From the NCBI GenBank assembly GCA_008330645.1, contig VLTN01000053.1, positions 62,001 to 126,000 on the forward strand: 64,000 nucleotides of DNA. Direction: 5' to 3'. The notes under the pieces are model-generated. The model had not been told where the DNA came from, did not search any database, and was given only the letters and a program-made list of their open reading frames with translations. Shown piece by piece: positions 55,629 to 64,000 of this stretch (the first letter of the stretch is position 1; the number at the start of each line of letters is the position of its first letter). Both the position numbers and the translations under genes were made by a program. Origin of the DNA: Cafeteria roenbergensis. Taxonomy: Eukaryota > Sar > Bigyra > Bicosoecida > Cafeteriaceae.

Positions 55629-58600
55629 TCAAATGCCGCTCACGGCTGCCGCGATGGCCTTGGTGGCGCGCGCAGCAGACTTCCGGGTGCGGCGCGCAGA
55701 GGGGGCGCTTGCGGAGGCAGCAAGCTGGGGGCTGGCAGGGACGGAGGTCGGCTTAGAGTCCGGCGACGCGGCACCGTTGGTGCGCTGCGCCAGGGGCACT
55801 CCGCGGCGGCGGGCGAGGATGGAAGCCCTCGGGACGGGGCCCTTAAGCTCGGACAGGGGCGACTCCCCCTCCAGGTCGTCGCCAGCGATGTCCTGGGCAG
55901 TGCTGGTGGCGTCGGCGGCCGGGGAGGCGGGTTGGGGGGGCGTGGAGGGGGCAGGGGCACTCTCGGGGCTGGCTGGCTCGTCCGAGGGGAGGGCCACGTT
56001 CCCGGGTGTGCTGGCGCCGCGGCGCGCGACGCGCTTGGGGTTGCCCGGCGTGGCGCCGGAACCTGTCGCGCGGCGCCCGGCGGGCACTCGGCGGGCGGGG
56101 CCGGAGGCAGCCGAGGGCGCGACGCGCCTGGCGGGGCCGGAGGCTGCAGACTGGCTGCTCGACAGGCCGGGGGCCGCGCTTGCGCGGCGCGTGGCGCGGC
56201 CGGGCGTGCGCGCGGGAACGGCCGCGCTGGAGCTGGAGCTGGAGCTGGAGGCGAGGACGGAGGAGGAGGACGAGCCGAGCGCGGCAGAGGCGCGACGGGC
56301 AGGGCCGGTGGCGGACGGTGCGCGCGCCACCCGAGCTGCGCGCGCGCTCCTGGCCCTGGCCATCCGGCGCGGCGTCTTGGCCGACAGCTCCTCGGACGCG
56401 CCACCCGCGCTTGGTCCGGCGCCTCCGGAAGCGGTGGTGGTGGCGGTGGCGGCGGCGGCAGCCGCAGCGTCGGCGGCTGCAGCCTGGGCCGCGCGCCGGG
56501 CAGCCTTGCGCGCCCTCTCGCGGCGAGCAAGCACAGCAGCGGCAGCCGCGGCAGAGGTGCCGTCGGCGGAGCGCACGGAGCCGCGGCGGGAAGACGCGAG
56601 CGACGGTGCCGCACCCCGAGCCCCCGCCGACGTGTTCTTGGCAGCGGCTCCTGCCGCCGCTGACGACGAAGCCGACGACGACGAAGACGGCGCCCCGCCG
56701 AACACACGGGAGCGGACCACCTTCCCGCCCACCATGGGCCGGGCCCGGAACGTCAGGGTCTCCCGGCGCATGCGGGCGATGGCGGCCTCCTCCTCCCGCT
56801 GCCTGCGCTCCTCGGCCTCCTTGTCCTGACGGGCCTTGGCCTCGAGCCGCTGGCGACGCTCCTCGTCGAACGCGGCGCGGACGCGGGCACGGGCCTCGGA
56901 GGGGAGCTCCTTGGCCTGAGGAAGCGCGGCGGCGCCGCGGGGGCGGTCCGGCTTGATGGGCACGAACACGTGCGACGGGTCCAGGATGGCGCAGGGCAGC
57001 GGGCGGGCGTGGAACTCCCGGCGCTCAGCCTCGGCCTTGGCCTCGGCTGCGAGCCGCGCTCGCTCAGCTTCCGCCGCCGCGGCATGGAGGGCCTCTGAGC
57101 GGAGGTGAAAGGGCTCCGCGACGGTGGGGCGGCGCGGGGGCTGGGCGGCCGACGCGGGGGGCGCGGAGGCAAAGTGGCGGATGGGCTGCGCGTGGAACTG
57201 GTGGGCCTCACGCTCCGCCTCCGCGGCGCGACGGCGCTCCTCCTCCTCCCGCTCCCGGGCGGCGCGGCCGCGCTCGTCGACCGCGAGGTGGAAGGGAACG
57301 GGCCGAGTGGGAGGCTTGGGGGCCGCGGCGGCAACCGGCGCGTGCTCTGAGATGCCCTCGCCGACGGCGCGGGCACGGAACCTGTGGGCCTCTGCCTCCG
57401 CCTCTGCCTCCGCGCTGGCGGCGTGGCTGCCCTCCGCGGAGGGCGCCGGCGCGCGGACCGCAGCCCGCTGCCTGGTGGCCAGCTCTGGCGAGAAGGGCGT
57501 GGTCAGCGGGGCGGCGGACCGGGTCACGCCCACCAGCGCCGGCGCGTAGGCAGGCATCGGGCGGGCAGCGAAGGGCTTGGCAGTCGCGTCCGGCGCCGCA
57601 GGGGGGACGTGGGGCGCGCGCGTTGCGGCCAGCTTGGCAGTGGCCAGGTTGGGGGTGTGGGCCACCGTAAGCTCGCGCTTGGCCGCCGGGGAGTGGGGGG
57701 CGCGGTCGGCTGGCACGCCAGCGCCCACGGGCTGAGCGCGGAAGGGCTTGCGGGCAGCGAGCTCCGCCACCTCCCGCTCCTCGGTGGTGAGTGGGCGGGG
57801 CTGGCCGTCGCGCTCGGCGGCGCGCGCGTCGGTCGAGAATGCAAACGGTTCGGGCTCCGTGAGGGGGCGCGCGCCGGCGGGGGAGGAATGGGCGGAGTGG
57901 GCTTGCTCCGGCCCGCCTCGGGAGTGAAGGGCCTTGGTGGCCTTGGCAAGCTTCTCGCCAAACGGGGTCTCCGCGCCCTCCGAAGCGCCCTTGGCGGCGC
58001 GGTCGAGGTCCGTCTGGCGGGGCCGGGCGAAGGTGGGCGTGACTGGGACCGTCGGCGAGGCGTGCTCCGCCGGGCGCGGGTGCATAGCCGCCGAGTCGAT
58101 GCGGCGGCGCTGCGCCTCCCGCTGCTGGTGCTCGCGCTGGAGCGCCTCCCGGGCTGCAAGGAGCTCGCGGGTGGTTGAGCTGACGCGGTCGGGGGCCGGG
58201 CGGCCGGCAGCCTGCTGCCTGGCTCGCGAGACGAAGGCCGGGGACTTGGGCACAGTGGCGTGCCAGGGACGGGGGGCAGCGGCAGTCGCCGGGGCAGCGG
58301 TGTTGGCGCTGGCTTTGGCGTTGCCGCTGGCGCCGGGTGCGCCCGTCGTCGTGGCCGCTCTGGCAGACGACAACGACGACGACGCGGCCCCGTCCTCGGA
58401 GGGCTTTGCGACTGCTCCGGCTGTGACGGGCCGGCGGCGAATTGTGGGCTTCCCCGCCGCTTGGCCTGCCGTCGCTGCGGCCGCCCTTCCCGGGCGAGAC
58501 GCGCTGCGCTTGGCACTGCGGGAGCCGGCGGCCGCTGAGCGAGTGGCAGAGGCGGCCGCCGTCGACGCGGAGCGGCCAAGGGGGCGACGATGGCCGGGGG

Positions 58601-60784
58601 TGCGGGCGGTGGCCGGACGGGAGGACGCGGACCTGGCAGGCACGGCAACGGTTGTGGTTGCGGTTGTGGTTGCGGTTGCGGCAGTCTTGGGCCTGCCTGC
58701 TGACGCCGCGGAGGAGGAGAGGGCCTTCCTGGCAGCTGCTGCGCGAGAGCCGGTGCGGGCCGCGCCGGAGGCGCCGTCCTGGCGGGCTGACGACACGGCA
58801 TGACGGCCCGGCGTTCGTGGAGCCGCTGCAGTGCGAGACCCGGGAGTGCGCGGCGCCTTGGCGCTGCCGGTGGAGGCAACCGTGCTCTCCGAGCCGGCGC
58901 GTCGCAGGACGCGGGGCCGGACTCTCCGAGCGGCGCCCGATGCAGAGCGGCCGGTCTTGGCGCCGGCCGCAGAGTCGGAAGCTGCAGCGTCGGCCTTGGG
59001 CCTTGCGTGGGCGGCCGGCCCCGCAGGCACGCGGCCTGCCCGGGCGCGAGCGGCGGCCAGACGGGCCTTGGCACGCTGCTCGGCGGCGGCTGCGCGGTCC
59101 ATGGCACGCACCGCAGCGTCAGCGTCGGCGACGGCGGGTGCGGCGCTTTCCCGGCGGGGCACGCGCGCCGACGGCACCTTGGGGCGAGCCGCTGCCACAC
59201 GGGCGCGCATAGCGGCGGCGGCTGCTGCAGCGGCAGCGGCAGCGGCTTCTGCTTCGGCGGCGGCACCAGCAGCAGCCACCTGGTCCGATGATCCGGCCGC
59301 CGCTGCGGTCTCGGGGGCATCGTCTTGTTCTCCGCTCTCTGCATCGGCGTCAGCATCGGCGTCAGCATCGGCGTCAGCATCGGCGTCAGCATTGGCGTCA
59401 GCGGCGTCAGCCGCGTCAGCGGCGTCATCCGCGTCAGCGGTCGGGGACCCAGCCGGTGCGGCGTCGTCAGCCTCTGCCCCGACCTCCCGGGTCGCTGCCT
59501 CAAAGGCCTCGTCCTCCTTCTCGGCCAAGGCCTTGACTTCAGCGTCGCTCGCCGGCACAGCATCGCTCGTGGCTGCCGCCTCAGCGCTTGCCAACTGGCT
59601 CTCCACGGCGGCAGGCTCGTCGGCGCTGTCAATTTCGGGCTCCTCTGCCGGAGCGGAACGCTGGACCTCTTCCTGCGCGACGACGGCCATCTCCGACTCC
59701 GGCGCGCTCTTGGTTTCCGAGCGCTGGACAGGGGACTGCTTTGCGGAGACCTTGCGGACGGCGGGGCTGACGGCGGGGCTGACGGCAGAGAACGGCTCTG
59801 TCGGCGCGGCGGCTTGCGTGCCAGACTCGCCCGGCGAGACTGCCGACTTGAGGATTTGGCTGAGCCGCTCGCGCGAAAGCCGAGTGGAGCGACCGCGCTT
59901 TACCCGCAGCGATGCGCCCGGGGTCTGCTGCCGGTCGATGGACGCTGTGCCCGCAGAGTGGCCGTCTGGCGACGAAAAAGCCACGCGCTGCGACTTGCCA
60001 GAGTCTCCAAGCGCCTCCAGCTCCGGGGAGAGGTCCGGGTTGAGCCTGCGAGAGCGTCTGCGTTTGTCTGCCTGGGGAGGAGTGGCCTTCGCGCCGGCCG
60101 GTGACGGCGACGCTTGTCCAACGGCGGACGCCGGGGAGAGCTCCAGCGCCGGCGACACCAAGGAAGCCGGACTGCCAATGCTCCCGGCGTCCCCTACGCT
60201 GCGAGAGGGGGTAACCGCGTGTGCTTCGTCTGCTGCGTGGGCACTAGCTGCCTTGCTCAGCTTCGAAGCAAGGTGCTGCTCCACCCGCTGGAGGGTCGCG
60301 GAGCCGAACTGCGCCATGAACTCAAGGTTCTCCGGATCCGCAGCTTGGGATGGGGACATCCCGCCCTCGGACACCCGGTCGAGGTCTGCGAAACGGGGGC
60401 ACAGCGCTTGAGGGAGCACAGCTGGGAACAGGATGACCGGGGCGCTGCCGCGAGGGACGAAACTGAACCGGATGGCCTGGCTCGTTCAAGCTCGCAACGG
60501 GAATCGCCGCCAGCCACCCGTGCTCCCCTGGGGTGGATCCTTTTCACCGCCGCGCCGCCCCCACAAAGGGCCCAGGCATGCCTAGAACGCTTGTAGGCAG
60601 TGTCGATTCAGGGCGCCGCCGTGGGCCTGCTGGGTTGCGAAAAAGGCTGGCGCCCGTTGGCCGAACCAGTCGGGCCGACGACCGCCGCTGGCTCACCGAA
60701 CAGGGCGTCGTCGATGGAATCGGCCTCGCCCTCTCCATCTCGGAGCGTCGTAGGCGCGTCGAAGTCGAAGTCCGAGTCCGCCAT
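55629..60784 (-). CDS. TPX2: TPX2-like spindle assembly factor, two exons
   Basis: TPX2 nucleates and stabilises spindle microtubules and activates Aurora A under Ran control. Exon 1 is 60784-60697 and exon 2 is 60385-55629. The 311-base intron (GTGAGC...TTCGCAG) interrupts an Asp codon. The product has 1,614 residues, about twice human TPX2. Exon 1 starts MADSDFDFDAPTTL, the FDFDAP motif at TPX2 N-termini. The central and C-terminal parts carry TPX2-repeat blocks: EPEPFAFSTDARA (near 870), RPVPFHLAVDERG (near 1,057), REFHARPLP and LTFRARPM (near 1,240). They are separated by charged helices such as EREEEERRRAAEAER. Residues 30-860 and the last 350 are Ala/Ser/Pro-rich and basic, with little conservation; an Asp-Ala repeat (ADADADADADAD) lies near nt 59,340-59,400. 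Whether Aurora binding is kept cannot be judged. It is divergent from RRP15, 182 bases between starts. Confidence 0.88.
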
Positions 60785-60966
60785 GGCGCGTCACCGGCGC
60801 CAACGCGGTGAGTCGGCGCCGCACATTGCCAGTTCCGCCTGGCACCTTGCGTTCGGCCAAGAGGCGGCTCTGCCAGCAAAGGCGACAAACAAGTCAATGT
60901 GCAAACCGGCGCGACCGAGCAGCGCGCTGCACCCCGCACCGGCTTGTCCACCGGGGAGTTTCTGGA

Positions 60967-61816
60967 ATGGAGGCCTCAGCTCCGTCCCGGCCCGGAAAGC
61001 GCCCTCGCGAGGATGCTGGCGCGCCCGCTGAGGGAGGCTTCGCGGCGGCGATGAGCCACGTCCTCTCGCGCGAACTCAAGGGAAAGGTGAGAGTCTCGAG
61101 AACGCGCGGCGCAGGCTCATGAGCGAATGTGGCAGCCCGATGGGCCCTGGAGCAGCGCGGCCATGCGCGGCGCTTTCATGCTGACCAAGCCGCCGAAAGT
61201 CCGCCCTCCCTTCGGCATCCGCATTGCTTGCTACCTGCACTCTGGCGCCCCTACTCCCTCCCCCGCCCCTTGAAAACCAACGCACGGACCCTCCCCTCCC
61301 TGGTGTTTGTGCGATCTCTCGCAGAGCGCCGTGCTTGCCAAGCGGCGCACGGCAGAAATGCAGCTGCAGGCAGAGGACAAGCAAGAAAAGAAGGCTCATC
61401 GCGCAGACGTTCTCGCCCGCAAGGCGAAGCGCCAACGCCACATGGTCGTCCCCAGCGTTGCGACTGTGCCCCATGAGCGCCGGCTTCGGCGCGTCGCGAC
61501 CAAGGGTGTGGTTGCGCTGTTCAATGCGGTGCGCAAGTACCAGATGGAGCAGGAGGCTGTGGAGAAGGCTGCCAGCAGGGGGCAGCGCAAGGCCGCGCCC
61601 GCCGCGGTGGCGGCCATGCAGGCGGCGAGTCGTGTGGTGGGAGACGTGAACGAGGAGCGCGAGCGGTTCATGGGGTTCTTGAAGGAGACCACGGCGAAGG
61701 AGACGGCTCCTGCCGCTGCCCCCGCCCGGGCTGCCGGCCCCAGCTCTCGCCCCCCCTGGCTGGAAGAAGGCGAGGACGATGACGAGAACGAGTTCGGAAC
61801 CTTCGAGGAGCTCTGA
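60967..61816 (+). CDS. RRP15: Ribosomal RNA-processing protein RRP15, two exons
   Basis: RRP15 is a nucleolar factor needed for 60S subunit maturation (27S pre-rRNA processing in yeast). Exons 60967-61086 and 61325-61816 flank a 238-base intron (GTGAGA...CTCGCAG), giving 203 residues. Exon 1 ends in the conserved helix FAAAMSHVLSRELKGK (compare human WANAMAKVLNKK). Exon 2 begins SAVLAKRRTAEMQLQAEDKQ and includes the most conserved block, ERRLRRVATKGVVALFNAVRKYQ, matching human ERNLQRIATRGVVQLFNAVQKHQ. The basic segment KKAHRADVLARKAKRQRH suits nucleolar location. The acidic end (EEGEDDDENEFGTFEEL) is also family-like. The protein is shorter than human RRP15 (282 residues), mainly at the ends. 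The N-terminus comes from the first ATG of the exon; an extra upstream exon cannot be excluded. It shares its upstream region with TPX2. Confidence 0.9.
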
Positions 61817-62103
61817 GAGCGCGGATGCACGCGGGTGTGCACCGCGTGCGTGTGCGAGTTCGCGCGCAGGGGCGAGGAAGGGTCGCGCAGCAGCCTCGGT
61901 GCGGCTGTCGACCCATGGAGGGCATGCATGAATGGGTGCGTGTGTGCGCGTGCGTGGCAACCAGCCCACACCTGGGAGGGTCTAAAAGCGGTTCATTCGA
62001 ATGTGCGCCGCAAGATAAGGCCGCAACGTCGCTGCTGCTGCTGTGCTCCAATGCGCCGCCGAGCTCGGGCGCCGCACAGGGCCAGCGTTCCGGGGCCACC
62101 GCC

Positions 62104-64000
62104 TCACTTCCTGCTCCGCACCTTGGAAAGAGTGAACGCAATAGCGGCAACGGCGAGCGCGCCCGCCCCCACGCCGGCCCAGAGCACAGCTGCGTCGCTG
62201 ACGTCATCGGGTGCAAGACCCATTGCCTTCTTCACAGCGGCTGCAGCCTGGGAGGCCAGCCCAGACGGCGCACTGGTCCGGACCGACGTCGACGCCGACG
62301 TCGACGCCGCCGCTGCTCTGGCTGCAGGCCTCCCGGCCACAACAGGGCTGTCTGCCGCCACGGGATCCTCGTCGACGGTCGGGTCCTCGGGTGCAGCGGC
62401 GGCGTGCCTCTGAACGTGCTGGAGGGTCGCCTTCACTGGGGAGGCGATCTTGCCACGGGCAGGGGGAGCGGCCTCCTCCTCCGCCTTCTTCGCTGCGGCT
62501 GCTGCGGCGGCCTCCTCCTCGGCCTTCTTGGCAGCGGCTGCTGCGGCGGCCTCCTCCTCAGCCTTCTTCGCTGCGGCTGCTGCGGCGGCCTCCTCCTCCG
62601 CCTTCTTGGCAGCGGCGGCTGCGGCGGCCTCCTCCTCCGCCTTCTTGGCAGCGGCGGCTGCGGCGGCCTCCTCCTCCGCCTTCTTCGCTGCGGCTGCTGC
62701 GGCGGCCTCCTCCTCCGCCTTCTTGGCAGCGGCCTCCTCCTCGGCCTTCTTGGCAGCGGCGGCTGCGGCGGCCTCCTCCTCCGCCTTCTTGGCAGCGGCC
62801 TCCTCCTCCGCCTTCTTCGCTGCGGCTGCTGCGGCGGCCTCCTCCTCCGCCTTCTTCGCCGCGGCCTCCTCCTCGGCCTGCTTCGCTGCGGCTGCTGCGG
62901 CAGCCTCCTCCTCCGCCTTCTTCGCTGCGGCGGCTGCGGCGGCCTCCTCCTCCGCCTTCTTGGCAGCGGCTGCTGCGGCGGCCTCCTCCTCCGCCTTCTT
63001 GGCAGCGGCCTCCTCCTCGGCCTGCTTCGCTGCGGCTGCTGCGGCGGCCTCCTCCTCCGCCTTCTTGGCAGCGGCTGCTGCGGCGGCCTCCTCCTCCGCC
63101 TTCTTGGCAGCGGCTGCTGCGGCGGCCTCCTCCTCGGCCTGCTTCGCTGCGGCGGCTGCGGCGGCCTCCTCCTCCGCCTTCTTGGCAGCGGCCTCCTCCT
63201 CGGCCTTCTTCGCTGCGGCTGCTGCGGCGGCCTCCTCCTCCGCCTTCTTGGCAGCGGCTGCTGCGGCGGCCTCCTCCTCGGCCTTCTTGGCAGCGGCCTC
63301 CTCCTCGGCCTGCTTCGCTGCGGCTGCTGCGGCGGCCTCCTCCTCAGCCTTCTTCGCTGCGGCTGCTGCGGCGGCCTCCTCCTCGGCCTTCTTCGCTGCG
63401 GCTGCTGCGGCGGCCTCCTCCTCCGCCTTCTTCGCCGCGGCTGCTGCGGCGGCCTCCTCCTCGGCCTTCTTCGCTGCGGCTGCTGCGGCGGCCTCCTCCT
63501 CCGCCTTCTTCGCCGCGGCTGCTGCGGCGGCCTCCTCCTCCGCCTTCTTCGCTGCGGCCTCCTCCTCCGCCTTCTTCGCCGCGGCTGCTGCGGCGGCCTC
63601 CTCCGCCGCCTTCTTGGCAGCGGCCTCCTCCTCCGCCTTCTTCGCCGCGGCTGCTGCGGCGGCCTCCTCCTCCGCCTTCTTCGCCGCGGCTGCTGCGGCG
63701 GCCTCCTCCTCCGCCTTCTTCGCTGCGGCCTCCTCCTCCGCCTTCTTCGCCGCGGCTGCTGCGGCGGCCTCCTCCGCCGCCTTCTTGGCAGCGGCCTCCT
63801 CCTCCGCCTTCTTCGCCGCGGCTGCTGCGGCGGCCTCCTCCTCCGCCTTCTTCGCTGCGGCTGCTGCAGCGGCCTCCTCCTCCGCCTTCTTGGTAGCGGC
63901 CTCCTCCTCCGCCTGCTTCGCTGCGGCTGCTGCGGCGGCCTCCTCCTCGGCCTTCTTCGCTGCGGCTGCTGCGGCGGCCTCCTCCTCCGCCTTCTTCGCT
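62104..64000 (-). CDS. Tail-anchored Lys/Glu/Ala repeat protein (TolA-like repeats), 5' end outside the window
   Basis: The minus-strand frame is open from the right edge to TGA at 62104-62106, at least 631 residues. From the edge to about 62470 it consists of about 43 units of two lengths, KKAEEEAAAAAAA (13 residues, 39 bases) and KKAEEEAAA (9 residues, 27 bases). Such K/E/A sequence should form a long, rigid, charged helix, as in bacterial TolA domain II, but without homology to imply. After the repeats come PPARGKIASPVKATLQHVQ, an acidic/Ser-rich stretch, then one hydrophobic helix (VLWAGVGAGALAVAAIAFTL) and the short basic end SKVRSRK. That is the layout of a tail-anchored membrane protein with a cytosolic rod. 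The repeat contains no start codon, so the true start lies beyond the window. The function is unknown. It is convergent with RRP15. Confidence 0.75.
   Translation of the reverse strand, partial: AKKAEEEAAAAAAAKKAEEEAAAAAAAKQAEEEAATKKAEEEAAAAAAAKKAEEEAAAAAAAKKAEEEAAAKKAAEEAAAAAAAKKAEEEAAAKKAEEEAAAAAAAKKAEEEAAAAAAAKKAEEEAAAKKAAEEAAAAAAAKKAEEEAAAKKAEEEAAAAAAAKKAEEEAAAAAAAKKAEEEAAAAAAAKKAEEEAAAAAAAKKAEEEAAAAAAAKKAEEEAAAAAAAKQAEEEAAAKKAEEEAAAAAAAKKAEEEAAAAAAAKKAEEEAAAKKAEEEAAAAAAAKQAEEEAAAAAAAKKAEEEAAAAAAAKKAEEEAAAAAAAKQAEEEAAAKKAEEEAAAAAAAKKAEEEAAAAAAAKKAEEEAAAAAAAKQAEEEAAAKKAEEEAAAAAAAKKAEEEAAAKKAEEEAAAAAAAKKAEEEAAAKKAEEEAAAAAAAKKAEEEAAAAAAAKKAEEEAAAAAAAKKAEEEAAAAAAAKKAEEEAAAAAAAKKAEEEAAAAAAAKKAEEEAAPPARGKIASPVKATLQHVQRHAAAAPEDPTVDEDPVAADSPVVAGRPAARAAAASTSASTSVRTSAPSGLASQAAAAVKKAMGLAPDDVSDAAVLWAGVGAGALAVAAIAFTLSKVRSRK
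62470..64000. repeat. Minisatellite of 39- and 27-base units inside the tail-anchored gene
   Basis: About 43 near-identical units, seen on the plus strand as GCGGCCTCCTCCTCCGCCTT followed by a CTTC/GCAG-type linker. Units differ by 12 bases (four Ala codons) and by mostly third-position changes, so the array has expanded by unit duplication while the minus-strand reading frame was kept. The array continues past the right edge. Confidence 0.93.

Noticed and set aside
62211-63896. A 561-codon plus-strand frame rich in Pro, Arg and Ser
   Set aside because: It is the opposite-strand reading of the KKAEEE minisatellite. The minus-strand frame gives a regular helical repeat that runs into a membrane helix and a stop, while this one has no domain outside the repeat.
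1-64000. Mobile elements, endogenous virus-like elements, CRISPR or bacterial contamination
   Set aside because: No transposase, integrase, reverse transcriptase, capsid-like or phage-like protein, terminal repeats or regular spacer arrays were seen. Composition is even, and genes with introns of one consensus lie throughout.

Overview
The window is nuclear DNA of a very GC-rich, gene-dense eukaryotic microbe. Every gene recognised is eukaryotic (CNOT1, PRA1, HYDIN, RIO1, SPT16, SIRT4-type sirtuin, COQ9, Na+/H+ exchanger, TPX2, RRP15). HYDIN, a ciliary central-pair protein, means the organism builds motile flagella. Proteins carry long Ala-, Ser-, Pro- and acidic-rich linkers. Introns are few, 113-443 bases long, start with GTGAG or GTGCG and end with GCAG, and lie mostly just behind a short first exon. 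A flagellated protist fits; a bicosoecid stramenopile such as Cafeteria, known for a roughly 70% GC genome, is one possibility, but the species is inference. I saw no mobile element, virus-like element, CRISPR array, tRNA or rRNA.

Layout: nineteen protein genes cover nearly the whole window. 1-5042 is the 3' part of CNOT1 (mRNA deadenylation). 5389-10623 holds an ankyrin-repeat gene, a glyoxalase-fold enzyme, a TPR co-chaperone-like gene and a three-exon PRA1 gene. 10857-14444 is a tandem pair of spartin/senescence-domain genes. 14627-32869 is one HYDIN gene of about 6,000 codons, nearly all in one exon of 17.8 kb. 33302-40252 is a divergent pair, RIO1 kinase and the FACT subunit SPT16. 40528-46037 has a SIRT4-type sirtuin, a class II PRPP synthetase and COQ9 (the sirtuin and COQ9 look mitochondrial). 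46576-55281 has a SET-like protein with a signal peptide, a TLC-domain membrane protein and an NHE8-like exchanger. 55629-61816 is a divergent pair, the spindle factor TPX2 and the ribosome biogenesis factor RRP15. 62104-64000 is the C-terminal part of a tail-anchored protein built of about 43 Lys/Glu/Ala repeats; it runs off the window.

The genes are housekeeping and cell-structure genes and do not form one pathway. The order alternates between divergent pairs with short shared upstream regions and convergent pairs whose 3' spacers hold CA/TG/GA/TC-rich simple sequence. Several genes needed exon joining to give a sensible N-terminus; exon positions are in the entries. The splice sites are read by eye from family conservation and the shared splice consensus, not from RNA. 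I found no multi-gene novel system. The most unusual items are the giant HYDIN exon with its dead P-loop and Lys-Gly inserts, the repeat tail-anchored protein, and the secreted or membrane SET-like protein.
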